Source: an uncultured Collinsella sp. (GTDB taxonomy: Bacteria > Actinomycetota > Coriobacteriia > Coriobacteriales > Coriobacteriaceae). Taken from it: a stretch of DNA of 30,902 nucleotides. The notes beneath the pieces are model-generated. The model saw nothing but the letters and a program-made list of their open reading frames with translations. It made no database searches and was not told where the DNA came from. Shown here piece after piece: positions 7,031 to 15,621 of this stretch. Location of the stretch: the NCBI GenBank assembly GCA_959599635.1, contig CAUGJN010000008.1, positions 1 through 30,902 of the forward strand. The letters are read 5' to 3'. Within the stretch, counting starts at the first letter, position 1. Each line of letters opens with the position of its first letter. A program made the position numbers and the translations under genes.

Positions 7031-7744
7031 CTACAGCCCGTATTTCACGACGACACGGTTAATGCGACGGCACCAAGGCTTGTACAAGGCGGCCAAAAAC
7101 ACGCAGGTCGCAAGGCCGTGCGCAATATCGAACGGCACTGCCGTGGCAAGACGCGCCACGGCACCCGCCCAAGTAAGCGGCTGTACAAAACCAATGATGT
7201 CATACGCGTTGATCACGACGCCATACAGCAAGCCCGACGCAAAGCCATACGCCAACAGTGCCGGCATTCGCACGGTTCCATCGGCGCGGTCAAACGCGCC
7301 CGCATGCGCCAGTGCGCCACCGATATAGCCCACCAGACCCCAGGCATACATCTGCCACGGCGTCCACATGCCCTGCCCAAAAAAGAAATTGCTGGTCAGC
7401 GCTGCCAACGCGCCAACCATAAAACCATTGCGGCGACCAAGCGTCGCCCCCGCGATAATGGCGATGGCGCTCACCGGTTTAAAGTCGGGAATGGGACCGA
7501 ACAAGATGCGCCCCGCCGCGGCCAACGCCGCCAACACCAGCGTGGGCATAATCTGGCGCAGGCCCGGGCGCGACGCCTCGTAACCCGCAAAGAACAGCGC
7601 AAGCACCAGCGCCACCACAACCAGCATGGCCAACGCTGCCTGCTCAACGCCCGTCAGCAACGCCGCAGCCATCACCGCAGGAACTGCCAGCAGCAGCGGG
7701 ATCTCCAGTTTTGCAAGCAAGCGCGAGAAACGACAGTCCGTCAT
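7031..7744 (-). CDS. ECF transporter S component (substrate-binding membrane subunit)
   Basis: 237-residue membrane protein with about six hydrophobic segments. The segment RILFGPIPDFKPVSAIAIIAG, then GRRNGFMVGALAALTSNFFFGQG and TPWQMYAWGLVGYIGG, is typical of energy-coupling-factor S components, which capture a vitamin or metal and dock onto EcfT. It resembles S components linked to cobalamin uptake (CbrT type), but the ligand cannot be decided from sequence alone. The start at 7744 lies four bases after the stop of the ATPase gene; the upstream ATG at 7813 would overlap that gene by about 60 bases. It is the last gene of a T-A-S operon on the minus strand. Confidence 0.8.
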   Translation of the reverse strand: MTDCRFSRLLAKLEIPLLLAVPAVMAAALLTGVEQAALAMLVVVALVLALFFAGYEASRPGLRQIMPTLVLAALAAAGRILFGPIPDFKPVSAIAIIAGATLGRRNGFMVGALAALTSNFFFGQGMWTPWQMYAWGLVGYIGGALAHAGAFDRADGTVRMPALLAYGFASGLLYGVVINAYDIIGFVQPLTWAGAVARLATAVPFDIAHGLATCVFLAALYKPWCRRINRVVVKYGL

Positions 7745-7748
7745 CCCA

Positions 7749-9392
7749 TCACGCCCTATAAAACACGTTGTCGGCAAAGAAGTCGGCCGGCGGCTCCATG
7801 CAGGCAATCTCACCGTCGAACATCATGGCAATGTCATCGGCAACCTGCTCGGCAAAATCCAGATCGTGCGTGGCCATGATGACGGTGCCGCCAGACTTCG
7901 CATGGTCACGCAGAGCGCGGGCGATGATGCGGCGGCTGGCCAGGTCCAGACCCTTGGTGGGCTCATCGAGCAATAGCAGTTCGGGGCCGATTAGCAGTAG
8001 CTTTGCCAACGCAAGCAGTTGGCGCTGTCCGCCCGAGAGGTCGTAGGGGTGACGCGTCTCCAGGCCGTCCAATCCCAGTTGCGCCGCACGCTCCCGCGCC
8101 AAGTTCTCGTCATATCCGCAGGTTGAGGCCCATTCCATCAGCTCATCGCGAACCGTCTCGGCAACCAGCAATGCTTTGGGATTCTGAGGCAGCAGCGCCG
8201 CCGAGGCCGCTCCGCGCACCATGCGGCCGCGCTGCAGCTTGGCGGTCTTGGCCAGCACCGAAAGCATCGTCGACTTACCGCAGCCGTTACCGCCCACGAT
8301 CGCATGCACCGCACCGGCCGAAAACGCCACGTCGAGTCCGCGCAGCACCCAACCGCCCGCGCGATCGTAGCGAAACCAGCTCCCTGCCAGGATGGTAGCC
8401 GACCCAGCGTGCATTTTTTGGAGTATTCTGCTTCCATCCGTGCGCGGGAAGGCTTCCGAGCCGTTCTTGAGCGACGTTTGCGCCACAAATTCGGACGATT
8501 TGTCCAATTCCGAACTTTTTTTCGCGCTCGATGCGTCCACGGGCGACTCCAGAGAGCCCAAACTGTCCTCACGCCTGCTGAATACTCCTGTTTTTGCACA
8601 TCGGATGGCACCCCACCCCAACATGTCATCGGAAAACAGCGATTCTCGGCGTCCCAAAGAAGCCATATCCGCCACCTCGCGCACGCGGCCGCCCTCAATC
8701 CGGTACGCACACGTCGCATACTCGAGCATCGGCCGCGGCTGATGCGTCGCCACAACAACCGTGCAGCCCAGCTCACGGTTCACGCGAAACAGCGCGTGCA
8801 GAAAATTCTTCTCGGCAACGGGATCGAGCTGAGACGTGGGCTCGTCGAGCAGCAGCACGCGCGGGCGTAGCGCCAGAACGGCCGCTAACGACAGCAACTG
8901 TTTGCGACCACCCGAAAGCGTGTCAGTATCGCGGTGAAGCCAATCTTCCAGCCCAAAGAAATAGCTGGTCTCAGCTACGCGACGGCGCATCTCGTCGCGC
9001 GACACACCCAGATTCTCTAGGCCAAACGCCATCTCGTGCCACACGGTTTCGCACACGATCTGGTTCTCGGGATCCTGGAACACGTAGCCCACGCGCTCCG
9101 CCGATGCCCGCACGTCCATGTCGGCAACGGGCTCGCCCAGCACGCGCAGCTCGCCGGAGCGCGTACCCGCCGGAGCGATCTCGGGCTTGAGCAGCGACAG
9201 CAGCGTCGATTTGCCCGACCCGGTACCGCCAACAAGCAGCGCAAACGCACCTTGGGAAACACGCCAATCAAGTCCCTCGAGCACCGGCGCCTCGGCCCCG
9301 GGATAGGCAAAACTAAGGCCTCGCACCTCAATCGCCGGCGCGGCCGAGCCATATGCCACACCCGCCGCCGAGCTCCTATCAAACCGAGCCAT
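7749..9392 (-). CDS. ecfA: Fused double-ATPase of an ECF transporter (EcfA-EcfA')
   Basis: 547 residues with two complete ABC ATPase domains in one chain. These would form the EcfA/EcfA' pair that powers vitamin or metal uptake. Domain 1 (20-245): Walker A GGTGSGKS (55-62), Q-loop VFQDPENQ, signature LSGGR (159-163), Walker B LLLDEP (180-185), switch THQ. Domain 2 (333-547): Walker A GGNGCGKS (367-374), signature LSGGQ, LLLDEP, switch THD. The linker at about 265-328 has unusual composition and maps onto a DNA segment bounded by partial inverted repeats. The ATG overlaps the TGA of the EcfT gene by one base (TGATG), so the two are translationally coupled. Confidence 0.93.
   Translation of the reverse strand: MARFDRSSAAGVAYGSAAPAIEVRGLSFAYPGAEAPVLEGLDWRVSQGAFALLVGGTGSGKSTLLSLLKPEIAPAGTRSGELRVLGEPVADMDVRASAERVGYVFQDPENQIVCETVWHEMAFGLENLGVSRDEMRRRVAETSYFFGLEDWLHRDTDTLSGGRKQLLSLAAVLALRPRVLLLDEPTSQLDPVAEKNFLHALFRVNRELGCTVVVATHQPRPMLEYATCAYRIEGGRVREVADMASLGRRESLFSDDMLGWGAIRCAKTGVFSRREDSLGSLESPVDASSAKKSSELDKSSEFVAQTSLKNGSEAFPRTDGSRILQKMHAGSATILAGSWFRYDRAGGWVLRGLDVAFSAGAVHAIVGGNGCGKSTMLSVLAKTAKLQRGRMVRGAASAALLPQNPKALLVAETVRDELMEWASTCGYDENLARERAAQLGLDGLETRHPYDLSGGQRQLLALAKLLLIGPELLLLDEPTKGLDLASRRIIARALRDHAKSGGTVIMATHDLDFAEQVADDIAMMFDGEIACMEPPADFFADNVFYRA
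8409..8599. repeat. Repeat-like segment inside the ecfA coding sequence
   Basis: Imperfect 23-base inverted ends, 8409-8431 and 8577-8599, share GTGCA and GGAGTATTC in the same spacing (16 of 23 matches). Between them are smaller complementary pairs around 8490-8515 (TTCGGA and TCCGAA). The segment is a multiple of the reading frame in effect and encodes only the interdomain linker. Insertion of a dispersed repeat is inferred. Confidence 0.5.
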
Positions 9393-10285
9393 CAGCCAAA
9401 CCTCTTCTCATCAATCGCATGCAACGCACAAGGCAGCACCATCCAGGCAGCGTACACGACATAGCCCGGCCACGGCGCCGGCACCGAGAGCTGCGGATAA
9501 AACGAATACTGCGTCGTCGCGGTCCACGCCACTGCCGCCGTGGCCACGCCAAACAACGCAAGCCCAACCAGCGCGGCAACGTCGCTGCGCCCCAGTCGAT
9601 ACCGCGCATACGTCGTACGGCGCGACGCAGCACCCCACCCGCGCGAGCGCATGGCATCCGCGCGCTCAAGCGAATCTTCCATGCCCCAGCCCATCAACAC
9701 GCTCGACGCCCGCAGGCGCGAGCGCACGGGGTCGGCCGGCGCGCGGCCCGGCACATCAATCGCATCCTGCACCGCCAACACCGTACGACCGCGGCGCAAA
9801 AACTGCGGGATAAGCCGCATGCACATCGAGATCATGAGCGCAATCACCGGTGCGGCATTGCCCAGCAGCGCGAGCACCTTGTCGTATTCGAGCATCGATG
9901 CCGCAGCCTCAAACCACAACACGCTCGCCACGAACAGCCCGCCCATGCACAGGCCGTATACCATTCTCTCCAGATACACCGCGCGCATGCCAATACGGAA
10001 CAGCTCCGTCGAGCCCGAGGCGCTAAACAGCGGATTGAGCACCGCAACGATCAAAATCACCGGCAGCTGCCAGCGGAGTGCGCCCAGCGTGCGGGCAGCC
10101 CCACGCGTCGCAAATCCATACGCCAGCCCGCCCGCAAGTGACAGCGCAATCAGCACCGGCTGCATCGAGAACATAGTAAGCCCCAGCGTCAGCACTATAT
10201 AGAGGGCCGGCACAGCCGGATGCGACATCGAGAATGCCGCGACGGGCTCGCCGCCAAACTCCTCTTGTATGTTGTCCACGGGCAC
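9392..10285 (-). CDS. ecfT: ECF transporter T component (transmembrane coupling protein)
   Basis: Polytopic membrane protein that links the S component to the ATPases. It begins with a cytoplasmic N-terminus and several hydrophobic segments, has the conserved core MISMCMRLIPQFLRRGRTVLAVQDA, and carries an RADAMRSRGWG motif, the coupling-helix arginine signature of EcfT, before two further membrane spans. I favour the GTG at 10285 (VPVDNIQ...), preceded by GAGGGGAC, giving 297 residues. The open frame extends to ATGs at 10423 and 10450, but the extra part is Arg/Leu-rich and unlike the family. It is the first gene of the T-A-S operon and divergent from glmU, with no riboswitch I can recognise between them. 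Confidence 0.85.
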   Translation of the reverse strand: MPVDNIQEEFGGEPVAAFSMSHPAVPALYIVLTLGLTMFSMQPVLIALSLAGGLAYGFATRGAARTLGALRWQLPVILIVAVLNPLFSASGSTELFRIGMRAVYLERMVYGLCMGGLFVASVLWFEAAASMLEYDKVLALLGNAAPVIALMISMCMRLIPQFLRRGRTVLAVQDAIDVPGRAPADPVRSRLRASSVLMGWGMEDSLERADAMRSRGWGAASRRTTYARYRLGRSDVAALVGLALFGVATAAVAWTATTQYSFYPQLSVPAPWPGYVVYAAWMVLPCALHAIDEKRFG

Positions 10286-10478
10286 CCCCGTCCCCTCGCT
10301 CAAACGACAGCTCCGCAGCACCGCCAACGCCGCACGCAAGCAGCGCAAACGCCACGCCGGCGGCGCAAGCCTCAACCGCCGCAAACCAATCGCTACGCGC
10401 TCAACATATGCCTGCGGTATCATATTGCGCCGCGTATCGTTTCCAAACACACGTCTCTATAACGTAACAGGAGATCAC

Positions 10479-11891
10479 ATGGACGCAACCGCAATTATCC
10501 TCGCTGCCGGCGAGGGCACCCGCATGAAGTCGAACCACTGCAAGGTTTCGCACAAGATCCTGGGTAAGCCCATGGTCCAGTGGATCGTCGACGCTACCAT
10601 CAAGGCCGGCTGCAGCCGCGTCGTGGTCGTCATCGGCAGCCACGCCGACGAGATGCGCGCCCTCATCGACGGCGCCTACGCCAACAGCGCCACCAAGGTC
10701 GAGTGCGTCGAGCAGACCGAGCGCCTGGGCACCGGTCATGCCGTGAAGGTCGCGCTCGAGGCCTGTGGCATCACGCAAGGCCCCGTCGTCGTGCTCAACG
10801 GCGACCTGCCGCTCATCACCGCCGACACCGTCGCCAAGTTCGCGCAAACCGTCGCCACCGGCGAGCTCGCCTGCACCGTCATGACCATGACCCCGCCCGA
10901 TCCTTTCGGATACGGCCGCATCAAGCTGAGCGCCGATGGTCAGATCGAGCGCATCATCGAGCAGAAGGACTGCACGCCCGAGCAGGCCGCCACACTGCTG
11001 GAGTGCAACGCCGGCTGCTACGCCTTCGACGGCGCGCAGCTCGCCGCCCACATCGACGAGATCGGCAACGACAACGCGCAGTCCGAGTACTATCTGCCCG
11101 ACATGCTCGAGATCCTCAAGGGCCACGGCCAGGCAGTCTCCATCTTCCACTGCGACGACTACCGCGACGGCCTGGGCGTCAACAGCCGTATCCAGCTCGC
11201 ACAGCTTACCGCCATCGCGCGCGACCGCATCAACGAGCACTGGATGGCCGAGGGCGTTACCTTCATCGACCCCACGCAGGCCTGGATCGGCCCTGATGCC
11301 ACCATCGGCCGCGACACCGTCGTGTGGCCGCAGACGCATCTGATCGGCCACGTCACCGTGGGCGAGGAGTGCCAGCTCGGCCCCAACAGCCGCCTCACCG
11401 ACACCACCGTCGGCAGCGGCTGCACCATCGATGAGACCATCGCCATCGAGGCCGTCATCGAGAACGGCGTCGACTGCGGCCCGCGCGCCTACCTGCGCCC
11501 GGGCACCCACATGCTCGACGGCTCCAAGGCCGGCACGCACGTGGAGATCAAGAAGTCCACGATCGGCGAGGGCTCAAAGGTGCCGCACCTGTCCTACATC
11601 GGCGACACCACCATGGGCTCCGGCGTCAACGTGGGCGCGGGCTCCATCACCTGCAACTACGACGGCGTCCACAAGCACAAGACCGTCATCGGCAAGGATG
11701 CCTTCATTGGCTCCGACACCATGATGGTCGCGCCCGCCCAGATCGGCGACGGTGCACTCGTGGCCGCCGGCTCCGTCATCACCGAGCCGGTCCCGGCAGA
11801 CGCGCTCGGCCTGGGCCGCGCCCGTCAGGTAAACATTGAGGGCTGGGCCGCCGATTATCGCCGCCGTCTGCACGAGGACGACGAGGTATAA
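10479..11891 (+). CDS. glmU: Bifunctional N-acetylglucosamine-1-phosphate uridyltransferase / glucosamine-1-phosphate acetyltransferase
   Basis: 470-residue GlmU, which acetylates glucosamine-1-phosphate and then makes UDP-GlcNAc, the precursor of peptidoglycan and other wall glycans. The N-terminal pyrophosphorylase has LAAGEGTRMKS and the nucleotide-binding NGDLPLI, with the EQTERLGTGHA stretch between them. The C-terminal half is a left-handed beta-helix with hexapeptide repeats and ends with YDGVHKHKTVIG, FIGSDTMMVAP and GLGRARQVNIEGW. I chose the ATG at 10479, preceded by GGAG five bases upstream, over an upstream ATG at 10269 that adds low-complexity sequence running through the divergent promoter. 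It is followed by a terminator and then prs, an order often conserved in Gram-positive bacteria. Confidence 0.96.
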   Translation: MDATAIILAAGEGTRMKSNHCKVSHKILGKPMVQWIVDATIKAGCSRVVVVIGSHADEMRALIDGAYANSATKVECVEQTERLGTGHAVKVALEACGITQGPVVVLNGDLPLITADTVAKFAQTVATGELACTVMTMTPPDPFGYGRIKLSADGQIERIIEQKDCTPEQAATLLECNAGCYAFDGAQLAAHIDEIGNDNAQSEYYLPDMLEILKGHGQAVSIFHCDDYRDGLGVNSRIQLAQLTAIARDRINEHWMAEGVTFIDPTQAWIGPDATIGRDTVVWPQTHLIGHVTVGEECQLGPNSRLTDTTVGSGCTIDETIAIEAVIENGVDCGPRAYLRPGTHMLDGSKAGTHVEIKKSTIGEGSKVPHLSYIGDTTMGSGVNVGAGSITCNYDGVHKHKTVIGKDAFIGSDTMMVAPAQIGDGALVAAGSVITEPVPADALGLGRARQVNIEGWAADYRRRLHEDDEV

Positions 11892-11906
11892 CGTTTTACC
11901 AAGCAC

Positions 11907-11940
11907 AAAAGGAGCTGCTCCATGGGGGCGGCTCCTTTTT
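11907..11940 (+). terminator. Intrinsic terminator after glmU
   Basis: Stem AAAAGGAGC / GCTCCTTTT, with additional pairing in the loop, ending in five T. It lies 15 bases after the glmU stop. Confidence 0.85.
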
Positions 11941-12031
11941 CTATGCTGACCTGCGCGGCCGGATGAGTGGTCGGTTCGTGTCCGTTGGCGGTAAAGACGT
12001 TATCAGGACCCGATAAACCCCGCCGCGCGGT

Positions 12032-12037
12032 TACAAT
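12032..12037 (+). promoter_or_regulatory. Likely -10 box for prs
   Basis: TACAAT lies 46 bases before the prs start and after the glmU terminator, so prs probably has its own promoter. No convincing -35 is seen at 17-18 bases upstream. Confidence 0.4.
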
Positions 12038-12083
12038 GCAACAAGGCATCTATATGGCATTCGATGTATAAAGGAGAAGGGTA

Positions 12084-13070
12084 ATGCCGATTAATGATCC
12101 CGAGAAGTCGGAGAATATGCGCAAGTCCATCCGCGTGTATTCCGGTTCCTCCAACCGTCCCCTCGCTCAGAAGATTGCTGAGTACCTTGGGGTCGAGCTT
12201 TCGGGCCTTACGCTAAAGCAGTTCGCCAATGGTGAGATTTACGCCCGCTACGACGAGACCGTCCGCGGCGCCGACGTCTTCCTGATTCAGTCCGTGGCCG
12301 GCGGCAACGTCAACGACATGCTCATGGAGCTGCTCATCGCCACCGACGCTGCCAAGCGCGCATCCGCCCGCTCCATCACCGCCGTTATCACCCACTACGG
12401 CTATGCCCGCCAGGACCGCAAGGCCGGCCCGCGCGAGCCCATCACCGCCCGCCTCGTCGCCAACCTGCTCGAGCGTGCCGGTGTCAACCGCATCATCACC
12501 CTCGACCTGCACCAGGGCCAGATCCAGGGCTTCTTCGATATCCCGGTTAACCACCTGTCCGCGCTGCCGCTGTTTGGCCAGTACTACAACGACATGCACT
12601 TCGACACCGACAACCTGGTTGTCGTCTCCCCCGACGTGGGTCGCGCCAAGGCCGCCAAGAAGCTGTCCGACATGCTCGGCTGCGACCTGGCCATCGCCCA
12701 CAAGGGCCGTCCGCGCCACAACGCCGCCGAGGTCATGGGCATCATCGGTGACATCAAGGGCAAGACCTGCATCATCAACGACGACATGATCGACACTGCT
12801 GGCACCCTGTGCGCCAACGTCAAGGAGCTCAAGGCTATGGGCGCTGGCGACATCTACGTCTGCGCCACCCACGGCATCTTCTCCGGTCCGGCCATCGAGC
12901 GTCTGAACGACGCCCCCATCGTCGAGTGCGTCGTCACCGATGCCATTCCCGTCGAGGTCGGCGGCAAGATCAAGACCATCTCGGTCGCCGAGGAGTTCGC
13001 TCAGGCCATCTCCGCCGTTTACCACGAGGAGCCCGTCTCCACGCTCGTCGGCGGCGACTTCGCGCTGTAA
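12084..13070 (+). CDS. prs: Ribose-phosphate pyrophosphokinase (PRPP synthase)
   Basis: 328-residue enzyme that transfers pyrophosphate from ATP to ribose-5-phosphate to make PRPP for purine, pyrimidine, histidine, tryptophan and NAD synthesis. It shows the class I features: FANGEIYARYDETVRG near the N-terminus, THYGYARQDRKAGPREPI (ATP site flexible loop region), LDLHQGQIQGFFDIPVNHL, the PRPP-binding segment VVVSPDVGRAKAAKK, and the phosphate-binding loop NDDMIDTAGT. Length is standard. The ATG follows GGAGAAGGG. The usual partner gene pth follows only after a 1.9-kb interruption. Confidence 0.97.
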   Translation: MPINDPEKSENMRKSIRVYSGSSNRPLAQKIAEYLGVELSGLTLKQFANGEIYARYDETVRGADVFLIQSVAGGNVNDMLMELLIATDAAKRASARSITAVITHYGYARQDRKAGPREPITARLVANLLERAGVNRIITLDLHQGQIQGFFDIPVNHLSALPLFGQYYNDMHFDTDNLVVVSPDVGRAKAAKKLSDMLGCDLAIAHKGRPRHNAAEVMGIIGDIKGKTCIINDDMIDTAGTLCANVKELKAMGAGDIYVCATHGIFSGPAIERLNDAPIVECVVTDAIPVEVGGKIKTISVAEEFAQAISAVYHEEPVSTLVGGDFAL

Positions 13071-13103
13071 TCCAACGCGCATCGCATCATCTTTGATGCT
13101 TTT

Positions 13104-13136
13104 AAAGGGTCGGAAGCTCGCTTCCGACCCTTTTTC
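13104..13136 (+). terminator. Intrinsic terminator after prs
   Basis: Perfect 13-bp stem AAAGGGTCGGAAG / CTTCCGACCCTTT with a 4-base loop, then T-rich sequence. It lies 33 bases downstream of the prs stop. Confidence 0.92.
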
Positions 13137-13156
13137 TATCCCTCGCCAACCCGCCC

Positions 13157-13337
13157 TGGACAATTAGTTCAGATACGTATTTTTTAAAGCTCCAAAGGAC
13201 CGTTCGGAGCCTTCTGAGCCCCCCGGCGGATGCCATGCCGTCCAAAGCTCATCGTTTTCGAGTACAACCGCTGCATATTAATCCTCAAATCGCCCTCGAA
13301 CGCCCGCCGCCTTATACGTATCTGAACTAACTGCCCA
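13157..13337. repeat. 181-bp terminal-inverted-repeat element, left copy
   Basis: Arms 13157-13180 and 13314-13337 are complementary over 24 bp with two mismatches (left arm begins TGGACAATTAGTTCAG; inner 17 bp perfect). The outer ends match the element at 14662-14865. The interior shares only the short AAAGCTCCAAA with that copy. The rest of the 13140-13500 gap shows no coding sequence. Confidence 0.8.
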
Positions 13338-13488
13338 GTAGCTATCGTCAACCTTCGCGGCAGAGCTCAATTTCCTGCAATCCCCTCAACCGATTCCACC
13401 GATTTCATAACACTCAGCCGTTCATGGCGCGCGGCGCCCCGCTAAGCGAAAAGAACGGTATGGCGGTCGCATTCTGCCGCCAACTTAG

Positions 13489-13494
13489 TACGTT
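13489..13494 (+). promoter_or_regulatory. Possible -10 box of a leaderless promoter
   Basis: TACGTT, a TANNNT-type box, ends six bases before the ATG at 13501. No Shine-Dalgarno sequence is seen there, so a leaderless mRNA is possible. This is inference only. Confidence 0.25.
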
Positions 13495-13500
13495 ATAGCT

Positions 13501-14628
13501 ATGACGACCGTGATTTCACATTTCTCCGCCCTTCGCGCAATTCGTCGCGCACGACGGGCGTACTCTGCCCTACCCTGGGACTTCGTTGATAGCGAACAGC
13601 AAGCACATGCCTTGGCTAGCTGTATTCCCAACAATGACGCGATAGACTTTGGCGCACTTTCGATACTCGACGCCTGGAATGAAGATGATTCCGAACTGCT
13701 CGATCTTCTCGTTTCAAACGAAGACAGCAGACGCCCCGACAAGCGACTTCTTCAGCATATTCTCTCCGCTCCGCTTCCTGAAGGTGCAATTATGCACGTC
13801 GAGGCCGACATCTACGCAATGTCTCCTGCCATGACAGCCATGCTTTGTTCCAAAAATGAATCAGTTGCCAAAACCTTGATGCTTCTCATGGAGCTGCTCG
13901 GAACCTACTCACTTCCGCCCGAGGCAACTTACCCCATCGCCTACGACGACACGTGGCCCAAGGCCAACAGCTTCGAAGCGATGGACGACCTCGATTGCCA
14001 GGGCGACCAACCGACACCCGAAAAGCAAGCCGAAACTCGCTACGAACAGGCACACTACCAATGCGAACCCGCCACAACCATCGAAGAGCTCGAGGCAGTC
14101 GCACGGTTTGCCAAAAGCAGTTCCTACTCCTCGTTTCGTACGGCTGTCAAACTCGCCCGGGCCGGATCCGCATCCCCAGCGGAATCATTGATGTTCGCCG
14201 TCCTGGGCGCACCCATGCGCTTTGGCGGATTCGGGTGTTGCAGCTTGCCCATGGGAGGCCTGCTGCTCAACTACCGTGTCGATTTCGACACCCTTGCGGT
14301 CAACATGTCCTCCGGCATCCCTTACGCCATCTGCGACCTATATTGCCCGGCAGCCAGAGTCGACAACGAATACAACGGAATTGGGCATGAGCTTCAAAAC
14401 GCTCGCATCCACGATGGCAATCGAAATAATGGCCTCAAGGCAATGGGCATCCACGTCCTGGTTATCAATCGCGACCAAATGAAAAACCTTGTTGCACTCG
14501 AAGCCTTCGCCCAAACGATGCATAGACTCGCGGGAGTCCGATTCCGATATCGCATCAGGGGCTATCGCAAGCGTCAGGCCGCTTGGCTCAACGCCCTGCG
14601 GGCCGGAATCGGCCTTGCGCCGGTCTAA
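13501..14628 (+). CDS. Accessory protein with DUF559/PD-(D/E)xK-like C-terminus
   Basis: 375-residue protein not confidently assignable to a named family. The N-terminal 200 residues are mostly helical with acidic stretches. Residues 223-262 (SPAESLMFAVLGAP...GGFG...NYRVDF) and 276-330 resemble the nuclease-like C-terminal domain of AbiEi/DUF559-type proteins: ICDLY, then a hydrophobic strand ending NEYNGIGH (289-296), a basic helix, and GIHVLVINRDQM. The expected glutamate (E290) is present, but the residue after EY is N rather than D. It has no signal peptide or membrane span. Its base composition is visibly less GC-rich than prs and pth, and it is bracketed by two inverted-repeat elements, suggesting acquisition. 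An antitoxin, defence or nuclease role is possible, not shown. Confidence 0.75.
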   Translation: MTTVISHFSALRAIRRARRAYSALPWDFVDSEQQAHALASCIPNNDAIDFGALSILDAWNEDDSELLDLLVSNEDSRRPDKRLLQHILSAPLPEGAIMHVEADIYAMSPAMTAMLCSKNESVAKTLMLLMELLGTYSLPPEATYPIAYDDTWPKANSFEAMDDLDCQGDQPTPEKQAETRYEQAHYQCEPATTIEELEAVARFAKSSSYSSFRTAVKLARAGSASPAESLMFAVLGAPMRFGGFGCCSLPMGGLLLNYRVDFDTLAVNMSSGIPYAICDLYCPAARVDNEYNGIGHELQNARIHDGNRNNGLKAMGIHVLVINRDQMKNLVALEAFAQTMHRLAGVRFRYRIRGYRKRQAAWLNALRAGIGLAPV

Positions 14629-14661
14629 ACGGCGAATCACCCGCGCGCCGTCGAACAGGGC

Positions 14662-14865
14662 TGGACGGTTAGTTCAAATACGTATAAATGGACACATTGA
14701 ATTAGACTGTTTTGCAGTTATCTCTATACCATTCGCCCTATTTGAAGGCAGGATAGACTTCAAAACAGCGCCATATGGACTAACTAAAGCTCCAAAACAA
14801 CGTACCAGCATTGAATTGAGCACTTCGAGTCCTCGGAACTTATACGTATCTGAACTAACTGTCCA
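14662..14865. repeat. 204-bp terminal-inverted-repeat element, right copy
   Basis: Arms 14662-14687 and 14840-14865 are complementary over 26 bp with two mismatches; the right arm reads TATACGTATCTGAACTAACT plus GTCCA. The arms are nearly the same as those of 13157-13337. The interior is A/T-rich and holds no gene. Together the two elements bracket the accessory gene between prs and pth. The remaining bases up to pth carry only its ribosome site. Confidence 0.8.
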
Positions 14866-14979
14866 CCTTGGATTTCGACGGCTGTCCAAACGCTCCCAAA
14901 CAACCTCAATTGCCCTCCATTTGACAGCGGCAACAGGGTCGCTCACCATAGCAGACGACAAATCAACGAAAGGAAGCAT

Positions 14980-15609
14980 ATGGCAGCTGCACAGCCGCTC
15001 AAGATTCGCATGGTTGCCGGACTTGGTAACCCGGGCGAGGAATATGCCGAGACCCGCCACAACGCCGGCTTTAAGGCAATCGACGAGCTGGCGCGTCAGG
15101 CCGGCGTCACGTACTGGAAAAACCAGGCCGGCGCCGAGGTCGCGCTCATCAACATCAACGACCCCGAGGAAGAGGGCGGCAAGCGCCAGATTGTGCTGGT
15201 CAAGCCGCAGTCGTACATGAATACCTCGGGCGGCCCCATCTCCAAGCTCTGCCGCGAGTACAAGATCAAGGCCGAGGAACTGCTCGTAATCCACGACGAG
15301 CTCGATATTCCCGCCGGTGACGTGCGCGTCAAGGTGGGCGGAGGCCATGCCGGTCACAACGGCCTGCGCTCCATCATCGACAAGATGGGCAGCCGCGACT
15401 TCAGCCGCATCCGCACCGGCATCGGCAACCCTCCCGGCAAGATGGCCGTCGCCGACTACGTGCTTAAGCAGCTGCGCGCCCGTGAAGCCGAGGATTTCCA
15501 GGACACCTGTGCCCGCGCGGCCGACGCCGCCGGCCTGGCAATCGTGCACGGCGTGGTCTATGCCCGCGACCACGTCAACGGCGCCGCCTCCGCCAACGGC
15601 AAGCACTAA
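14980..15609 (+). CDS. pth: Peptidyl-tRNA hydrolase
   Basis: 209 residues; cleaves peptidyl-tRNA released from stalled ribosomes so that the tRNA can be reused. Family motifs are VAGLGNPGEEYAETRHNAGF (catalytic His in the last part), KPQSYMNTSGGPI, VIHDELDIPAG with the catalytic Asp, GGGHAGHNGLRSI and FSRIRTGIGNPP. Length is normal, with about ten extra residues at each end. The start has AAAGGA five bases upstream. It was probably once adjacent to prs; the accessory gene and its repeats now separate the two. Confidence 0.96.
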   Translation: MAAAQPLKIRMVAGLGNPGEEYAETRHNAGFKAIDELARQAGVTYWKNQAGAEVALININDPEEEGGKRQIVLVKPQSYMNTSGGPISKLCREYKIKAEELLVIHDELDIPAGDVRVKVGGGHAGHNGLRSIIDKMGSRDFSRIRTGIGNPPGKMAVADYVLKQLRAREAEDFQDTCARAADAAGLAIVHGVVYARDHVNGAASANGKH

Positions 15610-15621
15610 AACCTATCATTT

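Noticed and set aside
10286..10478. Vitamin riboswitch upstream of the ECF operon
   Set aside because: I could not recognise a conserved cobalamin, TPP, FMN or other aptamer core in this short divergent region.
10401..11540. 379-codon open frame on the minus strand
   Set aside because: It is antisense to glmU with an Asp/Gly/Val-rich composition typical of a shadow frame; glmU is unambiguous.
12213..13163. 316-codon open frame on the minus strand
   Set aside because: It is antisense to prs with low-complexity Asp/Gly/Val content; prs has all family motifs.
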